Shown: piece by piece, positions 50,909-60,360 of the stretch
Layout: every line of letters starts with the position of its first letter
Position numbering within the stretch: position 1 is the stretch's first letter
Source: Limnohabitans sp. 63ED37-2
GTDB taxonomy: Bacteria; Pseudomonadota; Gammaproteobacteria; Burkholderiales; Burkholderiaceae_C
Reading direction: 5' to 3'
Length of the DNA: 64,000 nt
Assembly (NCBI RefSeq): GCF_001412535.1
Contig: NZ_CP011774.1
Span: forward strand, 2,475,501-2,539,500
Notes under the pieces: generated by a model
The model's database searches: none
What the model was told of the DNA's origin: nothing
Seen by the model: the letters and a program-made list of their open reading frames with translations, nothing else
Program-made: the position numbers and the translations under genes

Positions 50909-51883
50909 ATGTCCATCACCCGCCGCCAATTTGCTGCCCGCAGCCTCGCACTCAGCGCCCCCGCTTGGGCGCCTGCCTGGGCGCAAGGCAAACCGATCCG
51001 CATCATCGTGCCCTATGCACCCGGTGGCCCCATCGACGTCACCGCGCGGGCCTTGGCCGAGCGCGTGAAAGACAGCCTGGGCACGGTGATCATTGAAAAC
51101 CGACCCGGCGCAGGTGGCAACTTGGGCGCTGACCTGGTCGCCAAGGCCGCGCCCGATGGCCTGACGATCGGCATCGCGGCAACCGCCACACACGCGATCA
51201 ACCCCTGGCTGTTTGCCAAGATGCCGTATGACGCGAGCCGCGACTTTGCGCCCATCACGCAAATGCTGCGTGTGCCCAATGTGCTGGTGATGAACGCCGA
51301 GACCGCGCAGCGCCTGAAGATCAACACCCTGGCCGATTTGGTGGCCTACGCCAAAGCCAACCCCGCCAAGCTTAACTTTGGCTCCGGTGGCAACGGGAGC
51401 GCCGGTCACCTGGCGGGTGAAATGTTCAAGCGGGCTGCCGGCATTTTTGCGGTGCACATTCCCTACAACGGCGGAAACCCGGCGCAGCTGGCTTTGTTGT
51501 CGGGCCAAGTCGACTTCAACTTCGACAACCTGGCAACCGCTGCGGCCAACATCAAGGCGGGCCGCCTCAAGGCCTTGGCCGTGACCACCGGACAGCGCAG
51601 CAGCGCCCTGCCCGACATCCCGAGCATGAGCGAGACACTCAAGGATTTTGAAATCGACACCTGGTGGGGCCTGGTGGCACCCGCGGCGACACCACGCGAT
51701 GTGGTGGAGCGTCTGAACAAAGCTTTTGTGGCGGCACTGCAAACACCCGAAACCAAAACCCGTTTTGGCCAACTGCTGGCCGAGCCGGTGGGCAACACCC
51801 CCGAGCAGTTTGGTGCCTTCATGAAGAAAGAGCTGACACGCTACGAAAGCGTGGTCAAGGCCAGTGGCGCTCGGGTGGATTGA
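50909..51883 (+). CDS. Bug-family (TTT) solute-binding protein with Tat-like signal
   Basis: A 324-aa periplasmic binding protein of the Bug/TctC family, abundant in Burkholderiales. The signal peptide MSITRRQFAARSLALSAPAWA has a twin-arginine motif (TRRQF). The mature part begins KPIRIIVPYAPGGPIDVTAR and contains ENRPGAGGNLGAD and GSGGNGSAGHLAGE, as in Bug proteins. Ligands are usually carboxylates or aromatic acids, but cannot be read here. No TctA/TctB membrane genes are present. The ATG at 50909 is preferred to a TTG at 50879. Confidence 0.9.
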   Translation: MSITRRQFAARSLALSAPAWAPAWAQGKPIRIIVPYAPGGPIDVTARALAERVKDSLGTVIIENRPGAGGNLGADLVAKAAPDGLTIGIAATATHAINPWLFAKMPYDASRDFAPITQMLRVPNVLVMNAETAQRLKINTLADLVAYAKANPAKLNFGSGGNGSAGHLAGEMFKRAAGIFAVHIPYNGGNPAQLALLSGQVDFNFDNLATAAANIKAGRLKALAVTTGQRSSALPDIPSMSETLKDFEIDTWWGLVAPAATPRDVVERLNKAFVAALQTPETKTRFGQLLAEPVGNTPEQFGAFMKKELTRYESVVKASGARVD

Positions 51884-51909
51884 GCCAAAATTCACTCGCG
51901 GTTTTTTGG

Positions 51910-51987
51910 GTCATACCGGACTTGATCCGGTATCCATACCCGCTGACATGCTGACGAGATGGACCCCGGATCAAGTCCGGGGTGACG
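51910..51987. repeat. Facing pair of REP-like palindromes
   Basis: Two copies of a palindrome in opposite orientation: ATACCGGA-CTTGA-TCCGGTAT (51913-51933) and CCCCGGA-TCAAG-TCCGGGG (51964-51982), each flanked by GTCA and TCCAT (or complements). The stem bases differ between the copies but remain paired. They fill most of the 117-bp gap between the convergent Bug and livF genes and may act as terminator or mRNA stabiliser. Confidence 0.85.
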
Positions 51988-51999
51988 AAGGGTTTGAAA

Positions 52000-52716
52000 T
52001 CACTCGCCCAGGTAGGCTGCTCGCACCTTGGGGTCTTCGAGCATCTCCTTGCCCACACCGGTCATGGTGATGAGGCCCGAGTCCATGACATAACCACGGT
52101 CGGCAATGGCCAGCGCACGGCTGGCGTTTTGCTCCACCAGCAGCACCGTCACACCTTGGGCGTACACATCGCGCACCACCTCGAAGATCTTGTCGACCAT
52201 GATGGGCGACAAGCCCATGGACGGCTCGTCGAGCAACAACACCTTGGGGCGGCTCATCAGGGCGCGGCCCATGGCCAGCATTTGCTGCTCACCACCGGAC
52301 ATGGTGCCCGCCAGCTGGTCCTTGCGCTCACGCAGACGCGGGAAGATGGTGAACATTTTCTCGATGTCGTCGGCGATGCCACTGGCGTCTGAGCGGATGT
52401 AAGCGCCCATTTGCAGGTTTTCGGTGATGGTCATGCGGGTGAACACGCCACGGCCTTCCGGCACCATGGCCAGGCCCTGCTTGACCAAATCCCAAGGGCC
52501 TTGGCCTTGGATGCTCTTGCCCAGGTACTCGATGTCACCCGTCTGCAAAGGCAAGGTGCCGGTGATGGCTTTCATGGTGGTGGTTTTGCCCGCCCCGTTG
52601 GAGCCGATCAAAGAGACCAACTCACCTTCACGCACTTCCAGGCTCACGCCCTTCACGGCCTGAATGCCGCCGTAACCCACTTGCAGGTCTTTGACTTTCA
52701 AAAGAACATTGGCCAT
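52000..52716 (-). CDS. livF: Branched-chain amino-acid-type ABC transporter ATPase LivF
   Basis: A 238-aa ATPase of the HAAT family. Walker A is GSNGAGKTT (about residues 38-46), the signature is MSGGEQQML, and Walker B is VLLLDEPSMGLSP. LivF forms a heterodimer with LivG under the LivHM channel. The ATG at 52716 begins 1 bp after the livG stop; the longer frame to 52749 overlaps livG. Substrate specificity (branched-chain amino acids, amides or urea) cannot be told from the ATPase. Confidence 0.93.
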   Translation of the reverse strand: MANVLLKVKDLQVGYGGIQAVKGVSLEVREGELVSLIGSNGAGKTTTMKAITGTLPLQTGDIEYLGKSIQGQGPWDLVKQGLAMVPEGRGVFTRMTITENLQMGAYIRSDASGIADDIEKMFTIFPRLRERKDQLAGTMSGGEQQMLAMGRALMSRPKVLLLDEPSMGLSPIMVDKIFEVVRDVYAQGVTVLLVEQNASRALAIADRGYVMDSGLITMTGVGKEMLEDPKVRAAYLGE

Positions 52717-52717
52717 C

Positions 52718-53503
52718 TCAGTGCCCTCCCGTGCCCAGATAGGCTTCAATCACTTTTTCGTTTTTCTGCACATCGGCAGGCGTGCCTTCGGCAATTTGTT
52801 TGCCGTAGTCGAGCACCGTGACGCGGTCACACAAGCCCATGACCAGCTTCACATCGTGTTCGATCAACAAGATGGTGCGGTTGTCCTTACGAATCTGGTC
52901 GATCAACTCGCGCAGTTGCACTTTTTCAGTGGCGTTCATGCCGGCTGCAGGTTCATCGAGCGCAATCAGCTGTGGATCGGTCGCCAAAGCACGGGCAATT
53001 TCCAGGCGACGTTGATCGCCATACGACAGCGTGCGGGCTTTGTAATCGGCGTATTTGCCGATGCCCACGTAGTCGAGCAGCTCTTGCGCACGCTGCGCAA
53101 TGGCGGCTTCTTCGGCCTTGAAGCTGGGCGTGCGGAAAATCGCGCCCAGCAAACCCGAGTGGGTGCGCACATGACGGCCCACCATCACGTTTTCGAGGGC
53201 CGTCATTTCGGCAAACAAACGGATGTTCTGGAAAGTGCGGGCAATGCCCGCCTTGGCCACTTCGTGCACAGCCGTGGGTTGGTAGGGCTTGCCTGCCAGC
53301 TCAAAAGTGCCGCTGTCGGGGGTGTACAGGCCGGTGATGACGTTGAAAAACGTGGTCTTGCCCGCGCCGTTGGGGCCGATCAGGCCATAGACCTGGCCGC
53401 GCTGGATGGTGATGCCCACATCCGAGAGGGCCTGCAGGCCACCAAAGCGCTTGGAAATGCCAGAAACGTTGAGGACAGTGTCTTTGTTGGCAGTTGGATT
53501 CAT
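52718..53503 (-). CDS. livG: Branched-chain amino-acid-type ABC transporter ATPase LivG
   Basis: A 261-aa ATPase with Walker A GPNGAGKTT, the LivG-typical TFQNIRLF after the Q loop, signature LSYGDQRRLEIARAL and Walker B LIALDEPAAGMN. The ATG at 53503 is chosen because GGAG lies 6 nt upstream; an ATG five codons earlier (53518) overlaps livM. It is third in livHMGF. Confidence 0.93.
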   Translation of the reverse strand: MNPTANKDTVLNVSGISKRFGGLQALSDVGITIQRGQVYGLIGPNGAGKTTFFNVITGLYTPDSGTFELAGKPYQPTAVHEVAKAGIARTFQNIRLFAEMTALENVMVGRHVRTHSGLLGAIFRTPSFKAEEAAIAQRAQELLDYVGIGKYADYKARTLSYGDQRRLEIARALATDPQLIALDEPAAGMNATEKVQLRELIDQIRKDNRTILLIEHDVKLVMGLCDRVTVLDYGKQIAEGTPADVQKNEKVIEAYLGTGGH

Positions 53504-53514
53504 GGTCTGCTCCT

Positions 53515-54591
53515 TCATTTCGTCGTGAGCGATTTGCCATGCTCAGGCGAAGGCCACAGCCCGCGAGGACGCATCAACATGATCACGATCATGGCCAAGG
53601 CCACCAACAACTGGCGCAAGATGGCGGCGTCCAGTCGGCCGCCGGTCATCTCCTGCAAGGGTCCTGCGACATAGCGCAGCACCTCGGGCAAGGCCGACAA
53701 CAAAATGGCCCCCAAGATCACACCGGGCAAATAGCCCAGGCCGCCCAACACCACCATGGCCACGATCATCACCGACTCCATCAGGCTGAAGGACTCGGGC
53801 GAGATGAAACCCTGGAAACCAGCAAACATCGCGCCGGAGACGCCACCAAACGTAGCGCCCATGCCAAACGCCAGCAACTTGAGGTTGCGGGTGTTCAGGC
53901 CCATGGCCTTGGCGGCGATTTCGTCTTCGCGGATCGCCATCCAGGCGCGGCCAATTCGCGAGACCTCCAGGCGGTGCGAAATCAAAATCGTCACCAACAC
54001 CAGGCTCAGAAACAGGTAGTAGTACAGCGAGACCGAGGCGATTTCAACATCGCCAATCATCAGCTTTTGACCCATGTTGACGCCAAAGATCGAGATCGGA
54101 TCGATCTGCGACAGCCCCTTGGGGCCGTTGGTGATGTTGACCGGGTGGTCCAGGTTGTTCATGAACACACGGATGATTTCACCAAAGCCCAAGGTCACGA
54201 TGGCCAGATAGTCACCGCGCAACTTGAGCGTGGGCGCCCCGAGCAGCATGCCAAAAATACCCGCCAAAGCGGCGGCTACAGGCAAGATGAGCCAAATGGG
54301 CATGTGCATGCCCGTGGGATAAGCCGCAGCGATCCACGCAAAAGTCTGGGTCAAATGCGGCGAGGACAGCAGGCCATACATGTACGCACCGACCGCAAAG
54401 AAAGCCACGTAACCGAGGTCAAGCAGACCCGCGTAGCCCACCACAATGTTCAGACCAATGGCCAACAAAATGTAGAGCAGCGCCATGTCGGCAATGCGAA
54501 CCCAGGCGTTGCCGAACGTTTGCAGGATCAGCGGGAGGATCAGCAGACCCAAACCGATCAGGACGTATTGAAGTGTCTTGTTGTTTTTCAT
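53515..54591 (-). CDS. livM: Branched-chain amino-acid-type ABC transporter permease LivM
   Basis: A 358-aa inner-membrane permease with about ten hydrophobic segments. It carries the family block GYAGLLDLGYVAFFAVGAY, the cytoplasmic loop LRGDYLAIVTLGFGEIIR, and the EAA-like region RAWMAIREDEIAAKAMGLN that contacts the ATPases. The ATG at 54591 has GGAGG 5 nt upstream. It lies 11 bp after livH. Confidence 0.93.
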   Translation of the reverse strand: MKNNKTLQYVLIGLGLLILPLILQTFGNAWVRIADMALLYILLAIGLNIVVGYAGLLDLGYVAFFAVGAYMYGLLSSPHLTQTFAWIAAAYPTGMHMPIWLILPVAAALAGIFGMLLGAPTLKLRGDYLAIVTLGFGEIIRVFMNNLDHPVNITNGPKGLSQIDPISIFGVNMGQKLMIGDVEIASVSLYYYLFLSLVLVTILISHRLEVSRIGRAWMAIREDEIAAKAMGLNTRNLKLLAFGMGATFGGVSGAMFAGFQGFISPESFSLMESVMIVAMVVLGGLGYLPGVILGAILLSALPEVLRYVAGPLQEMTGGRLDAAILRQLLVALAMIVIMLMRPRGLWPSPEHGKSLTTK

Positions 54592-54602
54592 GTTCACCTC
54601 CA

Positions 54603-55532
54603 TCAAGCGCGGTCGGCCACACGTTCACCCAAGAGGCCCGAAGGGCGCAGGGTCAACACGATGATCAACACGATGAACGCAAAAATGTCGGTGTAGTGGC
54701 TGCCCAGCACACCACCCGTCAGGTAGCCGATGTAGCCAGAGCCAATGGCCTCAATCAGGCCCAGCAAAATGCCACCAATCACCGCTCCGGCCAGGTTGCC
54801 AATGCCACCAAACACGGCTGCCGTGAAGGCTTTGAGGCCAGGCAAGAAGCCCATGGCGTGTTGCGCTGTGCCGTAGTTGGACGCGTACATCACACCCGCA
54901 ATCGCCGCCAAAATGGCGCCAATCACAAACGTGGCCGAAATCACCATGTCAGGCTTGACACCCATCAAGGCCGCCACACGCGGATTCTCGGACGTGGCCC
55001 GCATGGCCCGGCCCAGGCGGGTGTAGTTGACCAGCCACATCAAAATGGCCAAAGACACCGCCGTCACGCCCAAAATCATGATCTGGGTGGGCGTGATCAC
55101 CACACCACCCATGTTAATGGGGGTGCTGGACAGCAAAGTGGGGTAAGCCTTGTAGTTGGGCTTCCAGATGATCATGGCCAGGGTTTGCAACAAAATGCTC
55201 ATGCCGATCGCTGTGATCAGGGGGGCCAATTTGGGGCTGTTGCGCAATGGCCGGTAGGCGATCTTTTCGATCGAAAAGTTCAGGACCACCGCCACCACAC
55301 AGGCGATCAGGGTGGCCAAAATCAAGATGACCCATCCGGGTGCGTCGGGCATGGCGCCTTGCATCATGCCAATCGCGGACCAGCTCGTCAGAGCGCCCAC
55401 CATCAGCACTTCTCCGTGCGCAAAGTTGATCAGGTTGATGATGCCGTACACCATGGTGTAGCCCAAGGCCACCAGGGCGTACATGCTGCCCATGACGAGG
55501 CCGTTGATGACCTGCTGGAGGAAGACGTCCAT
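54603..55532 (-). CDS. livH: Branched-chain amino-acid-type ABC transporter permease LivH
   Basis: A 309-aa permease beginning FLQQVINGLVMGSMYALVALGYTMVYGIINLINFAHGE, diagnostic for LivH. RAMRATSENPRVAALMGV is the EAA-like loop. It is the first gene of livHMGF; no LivK-type binding protein lies next to it. A GGAG SD precedes the ATG. Upstream, 55533-55628 holds no gene; the promoter is not obvious. Confidence 0.94.
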   Translation of the reverse strand: MDVFLQQVINGLVMGSMYALVALGYTMVYGIINLINFAHGEVLMVGALTSWSAIGMMQGAMPDAPGWVILILATLIACVVAVVLNFSIEKIAYRPLRNSPKLAPLITAIGMSILLQTLAMIIWKPNYKAYPTLLSSTPINMGGVVITPTQIMILGVTAVSLAILMWLVNYTRLGRAMRATSENPRVAALMGVKPDMVISATFVIGAILAAIAGVMYASNYGTAQHAMGFLPGLKAFTAAVFGGIGNLAGAVIGGILLGLIEAIGSGYIGYLTGGVLGSHYTDIFAFIVLIIVLTLRPSGLLGERVADRA

Positions 55533-55628
55533 TGATTTCTCCGTGTTTTGACCTGCGCTTAGCGGGTTTTAGCTTCGGTTGTTGTTTTAGGGTCAAGAGT
55601 CACCTTTTGGGTGAACCCTGACAACTAG

Positions 55629-55666
55629 CAAAAACCCCGCCAGATTCATGCGTTACCGGGCGGGGT
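55629..55666 (-). terminator. Terminator after rarA
   Basis: On the minus strand CCCCGCC, a 17-nt loop and GGCGGGG are followed by TTTTT. It lies about 54 bp after the rarA stop and separates it from livH. Confidence 0.75.
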
Positions 55667-55719
55667 GGCGGGATTGTAGTGAAAGAAAGTCTCGGGTCAG
55701 TATTCATTGCCGTCGGGAC

Positions 55720-57018
55720 TTACCCTTTGGCCGCATTTTTCTTTCTCAGTTCTTCCAATTTGTCGGCAATTTTGATCTCCAGACCCCGGCGAACGGGTTG
55801 GTAAAAGCCCGGCTCGGGCATCCCATCGGGCAGGTAATGCTCGCCTGCGGCAAAGCCGTCTTCCTCATCGTGCGCATAGCGGTAACCCTTGCCGTAGTCC
55901 AGCTGCTTCATGAGCTGGGTGGGGGCATTGCGCAAATGCATGGGCACCGGGCGGGTGCCGTCTTTTTTGACCCAGGCCTTGGCCTGGTTGAAGGCTTTGT
56001 AGGCGGCATTGGATTTGGGGGCCACCGCCAGGTAAATCACGCACTGCGCCAGCGTCAGCTCCCCCTCGGGGCTGCCCAGGCGCTCATACACCTCGGCGGC
56101 GTCCAGCGCCATGCGCAGCGCTCGCGGGTCGGCCAGGCCAATGTCCTCACTGGCCATGCGAATCAAGCGACGCGCCATGTAGCGGGGGTCCGCACCACCG
56201 TCGAGCATGCGCACGAACCAATACAGGGCGGCATCCGGGTCCGAGCCGCGCACCGATTTGTGCAGGGCGCTGATGGTGTCGTAAAACTGCTCGCCGCCTT
56301 TGTCGTAACGGCGCATGCGCTCGCCCAACACCCGCATCAGCCAAGTGTCGGTCACCGGGTCGATGCTTTCTTGTTTAGCCGCCATGGCCAAGGTTTCCAG
56401 CGTGTTGAGCAAGCGCCGCGCATCGCCGTCGGCATAGGCCAGCAAACGGGTCAGCGCCTCCGGCTCGATGGCGGGGATGGCATCAATGGCCTGCGCCCGT
56501 TGCACGATGCTTTGCAGGTCGTCCTCGGTCAAGGGCTGCAGCACATACACCGCCGCTCGCGACAGCAAGGCCGAATTCACCTCAAACGAAGGGTTCTCGG
56601 TGGTGGCCCCGATGAAGGTGAACAAGCCACTTTCCACATGCGGCAAAAACGCGTCTTGCTGGCTTTTGTTGAAGCGGTGCACCTCGTCCACAAACATGAT
56701 GGTGCGCTGCGGGTGCAAGCCTGTGCGGGCAGCTTCGGCTTTTTCAACCGCTTCGCGGATGTCCTTCACGCCACCCAAGACCGCGCTGATACTCAAAAAT
56801 TGCGCGTCAAACGCGTCGGCCATCAAACGGGCGATGGTGGTTTTGCCCACACCCGGCGGCCCCCACAAAATGCAGCTGTGCGGCTGGCCCGACTCAAAGG
56901 CCAGGCGCAGTGCCATGCCCTCGCCCAACAAATGCTGCTGGCCAATCACCTCACCCAAGTGGCGCGGGCGCAAGCGCTCGGCCAAGGGGGCATGGGGTGA
57001 CGGACTGGCGGCTTTCAT
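55720..57018 (-). CDS. rarA: Replication-associated recombination protein RarA (MgsA)
   Basis: A 432-aa AAA+ ATPase acting at stalled forks. It has RPRHLGEVIGQQHLLG, Walker A GPPGVGKTT (about residues 54-62), Walker B IMFVDEVHRFNKSQQD, sensor GATTENPSFEVN, and the C-terminal tetramerisation domain (YDTISALHKSVRGSDPDAALYW). I start at the ATG at 57018; a GTG two codons upstream (57024) is possible. It lies 16 bp after lolA. Confidence 0.95.
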   Translation of the reverse strand: MKAASPSPHAPLAERLRPRHLGEVIGQQHLLGEGMALRLAFESGQPHSCILWGPPGVGKTTIARLMADAFDAQFLSISAVLGGVKDIREAVEKAEAARTGLHPQRTIMFVDEVHRFNKSQQDAFLPHVESGLFTFIGATTENPSFEVNSALLSRAAVYVLQPLTEDDLQSIVQRAQAIDAIPAIEPEALTRLLAYADGDARRLLNTLETLAMAAKQESIDPVTDTWLMRVLGERMRRYDKGGEQFYDTISALHKSVRGSDPDAALYWFVRMLDGGADPRYMARRLIRMASEDIGLADPRALRMALDAAEVYERLGSPEGELTLAQCVIYLAVAPKSNAAYKAFNQAKAWVKKDGTRPVPMHLRNAPTQLMKQLDYGKGYRYAHDEEDGFAAGEHYLPDGMPEPGFYQPVRRGLEIKIADKLEELRKKNAAKG

Positions 57019-57034
57019 CGGCACCCGGGGAGCA

Positions 57035-57721
57035 TCAAGGCCGAATCACGTCCGCGCCCGCTGGGGCCTTGAACACAAAGGTGTTAGCGGGCAAAACCGG
57101 GTTGAGTTCAAAACCCGAAAAAGTCAGCACAGAGCGCTGGCCCAAGCTGTCTTGGACATCGAGCACGGCCAGTTCTGGACCTGAAGCGCTGGCACGCAAG
57201 CCCACCATCACCGCGCGAATTTGCCCGTCGGGGGACTGGGGCGTGGCCCGCACCCACTGCAGGCCGCCCTGGTCGGGCTCGGGGCTGAACTTGAAATCGC
57301 TTTTGAGGGCCTGCAAATCCGACGCGGCAGTCAGCAAGGCGGCCGGAGTCGAACCCAGCACCTGCGACTGCGCACGGGCCGTGACCTGGTTCAGGTCCAC
57401 ATCGTGCATCCACAAGGTCTGGCCATCGGCGACCAAGGTTTGCACAAAGGGCTTGCGGTAATCAAAACGGAACTTGCCGGGCCGCTGAAACTCAAAACGG
57501 CCACTCGACGTTTTGACACGCGGGGTCTGGCCCGGGCGGCTTGGCGAGGTGACCGCCTGGGTGAAGTCGGCCCGGCCGCTGCGGGCCTGCTTCATGAACT
57601 GGGCCAGCACATCGACGCTGTCGGCCTGCGCGGGCATGGCCCAAGCCCACACCGCCCCGGCCAAGAGCCAAGCTCCACCCCAACCCAGCAGCGCTCGGCG
57701 CTGCACAACACTGTTTGTCAT
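57035..57721 (-). CDS. lolA: Periplasmic lipoprotein carrier LolA
   Basis: Carries lipoproteins from LolCDE to LolB. The 228-aa precursor has a signal peptide ending near PAQA/DS. The mature beta-barrel shows SGRADFTQ, SSGRFEFQRPGKFRFDYRKPF, QTLVADGQTLWMHDVDLNQVT and SFSGFELNP-like endings. The ATG at 57721 is used; a GTG at 57730 overlaps the ftsK stop. The order ftsK-lolA-rarA is conserved in proteobacteria. Confidence 0.93.
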   Translation of the reverse strand: MTNSVVQRRALLGWGGAWLLAGAVWAWAMPAQADSVDVLAQFMKQARSGRADFTQAVTSPSRPGQTPRVKTSSGRFEFQRPGKFRFDYRKPFVQTLVADGQTLWMHDVDLNQVTARAQSQVLGSTPAALLTAASDLQALKSDFKFSPEPDQGGLQWVRATPQSPDGQIRAVMVGLRASASGPELAVLDVQDSLGQRSVLTFSGFELNPVLPANTFVFKAPAGADVIRP

Positions 57722-57726
57722 TCGTT

Positions 57727-60120
57727 TCACTCTGCCCGTGCGGGCACCAGGATTTCACGCTGGCCGCTGCCACTCATGGCACTGACCAGGCCTGCTTTTT
57801 CCATGTCTTCCACCAAACGGGCGGCGCGGTTGTAGCCGATCTTGAGGTGGCGCTGTACCAGCGAAATGCTGGCCTTGCGGTTTTTCAAGACCACTTCCAC
57901 GGCCTGGTCGTACATCGGGTCTTTCTCGCCGTTGTCACCTTCGCCGAGCATGCCGCCATCGTCGTCCGTGGTGCCGCCTTCGAGCACACCTTCGATGTAG
58001 TCGGGCTCGCCCTGGCTCTTGAGGTAGCTCACCACGCGGTGCACTTCTTCGTCGCTGACAAAAGCGCCGTGCACCCGGATCGGGAAGCCCGTGCCCGAGG
58101 GCATGTACAACATGTCGCCCATGCCCAGCAGGGCTTCGGCCCCCATCTGGTCCAAGATGGTGCGGCTGTCGATTTTGCTCGACACCTGAAAGGCAATGCG
58201 GGTCGGGATGTTGGCCTTAATCAGGCCAGTGATCACGTCCACGCTGGGGCGTTGGGTTGCCAAAATCAGGTGGATACCGGCGGCACGGGCCTTCTGGGCC
58301 AAACGCGCAATCAGCTCCTCGATCTTCTTGCCCACCACCATCATCAGATCGGCCAACTCGTCGATCACCACCACGATATGCGGCAGGCGCTTGAGCGGCT
58401 CGGGATCGTCGGGCGTCAGACTGAACGGGTTGTAGATGAACTCCTCGCGGGCTGTGGCTTCGTCGATTTTCTGGTTGTAACCGGCCAAGTTGCGCACACC
58501 CATCTTGCTCATGAGTTTGTAGCGTTTCTCCATCTCGGCCACACACCAGTTGAGGCCATGCGCGGCTTGCCGCATGTCGGTCACCACCGGGGCCAGCAAG
58601 TGCGGAATGCCTTCATAAACCGACATCTCCAGCATCTTGGGGTCGATCATCAACAAACGCACATCACGGGCCTCGGCCTTGTACAGCAGCGACAGGATCA
58701 TGGCGTTGATACCCACCGATTTGCCCGAGCCGGTGGTACCGGCCACCAACACATGCGGCATCTTGGCCAAGTCGGCCACCACCGGGTTGCCAATGATGTC
58801 CTTGCCCAAACCCATGGTCAGCATGGACTTGGCCTCGTGGTAGACCTGAGAGCCCAGAATTTCGCTGAGCTTGATGGATTGGCGCTTGGCGTTGGGCAAC
58901 TCCAGCGCCATGTAGTTTTTGCCGGGAATCGTCTCGATCACCCGGATGGACACCAGGCTGAGCGAACGCGCCAGGTCTCTGGCCAAGTTCACCACCTGAG
59001 AGCCCTTGACGCCCGTGTCCGGCTCGATCTCGTAGCGGGTGATCACAGGGCCTGGGGCTGCGGCCACCACACGCACCTTGACACCAAAATCAGACAGCTT
59101 TTTCTCGATCAAGCGGCTGGTCATCTCCAGCGTCTCAGGCGACACGGTTTCTTGTCGGATGGACAGGCTGTCGAGCAAATCCACCTGCGGCAGCTTGCTG
59201 TCGGGCAGCTCGTTGAACAGGGGTTTCTGGCGCTCCTTGACCACGCGATCGCTGCGCGGCACCTCCATCACGGGCGGCTCAATGACACGTGAGACAGGCT
59301 TGGTCACCGGCACCGGCGGCAAGTCCAACTGGCCATCGGGCGAATCATGAACGGGTTGCGCCAGATCCCACTCGGGCTCAATGGCCTGGGGCGTGAGGGC
59401 CTGCTGTCGTTCGCGCAAAGCCTGCTGACCCAAAGCCAAGTCTTCTTCGATCTCGCGCTTTTCATGCCGCGACTGGATCAAGGCGTCAAGGCGACCCCCG
59501 ATTTTTTCAGCCAACTGACCCCAGGAAAAACGGAAAACCATGGCCACACCCACCAAGGCCAGCACAATGCACAACAGGGCCGAGCCATTGAAGCCCAGGC
59601 CGCGCACGGCAGCCGTGCCCACCAGATACCCCAACACCCCACCGCTGTGCCCAGGCAAGGCCGATTCAAGCCGGTACAGGCGTGTCCACTCCAGTCCGCA
59701 GCTGGCCATCAGCAACACCGCCAGGCCCAGCCAGAATACCCACAAACTGCGCTGCCAGAAGGGCTCGTCCACCGTGTCTTGCGGGCCAGCGCCACGCAAC
59801 CACCGGGCGAAAGACACCAACCAGACCCGCAAACCCGCCGCCACACACCACCAGGCAGAAAAGCCCATCAGGAAATACGCCAGATCCGAAATCAACGCAC
59901 CCCAGCGACCCGCCCCATTGCGCACCAACTCCCCGCTGCCCGAGGTAGACCAGGCCGAATCTTGCGGGTGGTAGCTCCACAGGGCCACCGTCACAAACAA
60001 AAGCAGCCCAGCCCCCAGCAGCAAGAGGATTTCTTGGGCAAAACGTGACCACAGCGTGGGGGGCGCTGCCGGCGCAGGGGCAGCGCCATCTCGGGTCAGG
60101 GTGTTCAGTGAGTAAGTCAT
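57727..60120 (-). CDS. ftsK: DNA translocase FtsK
   Basis: Couples division to chromosome segregation and activates XerCD. The 797-aa protein has an N-terminal domain with four to five membrane segments (about 25-200), a short charged linker (200-320), and a RecA-like motor with Walker A GTTGSGKS at 461-468. Walker B (LLMIDPKMLEM-like) follows, and the C-terminal winged-helix gamma domain (SISLVQRHLKIGYNRAARLVEDME) reads KOPS. Length is typical for betaproteobacterial FtsK, which lack the long E. coli linker. Confidence 0.95.
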   Translation of the reverse strand: MTYSLNTLTRDGAAPAPAAPPTLWSRFAQEILLLLGAGLLLFVTVALWSYHPQDSAWSTSGSGELVRNGAGRWGALISDLAYFLMGFSAWWCVAAGLRVWLVSFARWLRGAGPQDTVDEPFWQRSLWVFWLGLAVLLMASCGLEWTRLYRLESALPGHSGGVLGYLVGTAAVRGLGFNGSALLCIVLALVGVAMVFRFSWGQLAEKIGGRLDALIQSRHEKREIEEDLALGQQALRERQQALTPQAIEPEWDLAQPVHDSPDGQLDLPPVPVTKPVSRVIEPPVMEVPRSDRVVKERQKPLFNELPDSKLPQVDLLDSLSIRQETVSPETLEMTSRLIEKKLSDFGVKVRVVAAAPGPVITRYEIEPDTGVKGSQVVNLARDLARSLSLVSIRVIETIPGKNYMALELPNAKRQSIKLSEILGSQVYHEAKSMLTMGLGKDIIGNPVVADLAKMPHVLVAGTTGSGKSVGINAMILSLLYKAEARDVRLLMIDPKMLEMSVYEGIPHLLAPVVTDMRQAAHGLNWCVAEMEKRYKLMSKMGVRNLAGYNQKIDEATAREEFIYNPFSLTPDDPEPLKRLPHIVVVIDELADLMMVVGKKIEELIARLAQKARAAGIHLILATQRPSVDVITGLIKANIPTRIAFQVSSKIDSRTILDQMGAEALLGMGDMLYMPSGTGFPIRVHGAFVSDEEVHRVVSYLKSQGEPDYIEGVLEGGTTDDDGGMLGEGDNGEKDPMYDQAVEVVLKNRKASISLVQRHLKIGYNRAARLVEDMEKAGLVSAMSGSGQREILVPARAE

Positions 60121-60294
60121 AAATCAGGTGTCAAGCTTACCCGATCAAGGCCTCATCAGGGGGCCATGGCCGTTCCCCCACCTGCGGGGGCATTGGCTAT
60201 CCACAAGCCTTGTGGTCGAGCCGCACATAGCCCCCACAAAGTCTCTTTAAAGCCCCACCAAAGCCATGGTGCCCGCTCAGTTTGGGGTGTTTCT

Positions 60295-60300
60295 TACAAT
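60295..60300 (+). promoter_or_regulatory. Possible -10 box of trxB
   Basis: TACAAT lies 60 bp before the trxB ATG in the 240-bp gap to the divergent ftsK. No convincing -35 lies 17 bp upstream. The same gap holds a short CCCCC-ACCTG-CGGGGG hairpin near 60176. Confidence 0.3.
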
Positions 60301-60360
60301 GGCGTTTGTTGGAAGTATTTTTCCGCGCCCCTTTGTCTTTTCTACCGGATGGCCCTTTTC

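Noticed and set aside
57715..59292. 525-aa plus-strand open frame
   Set aside because: Antisense to ftsK, which has intact motor motifs.
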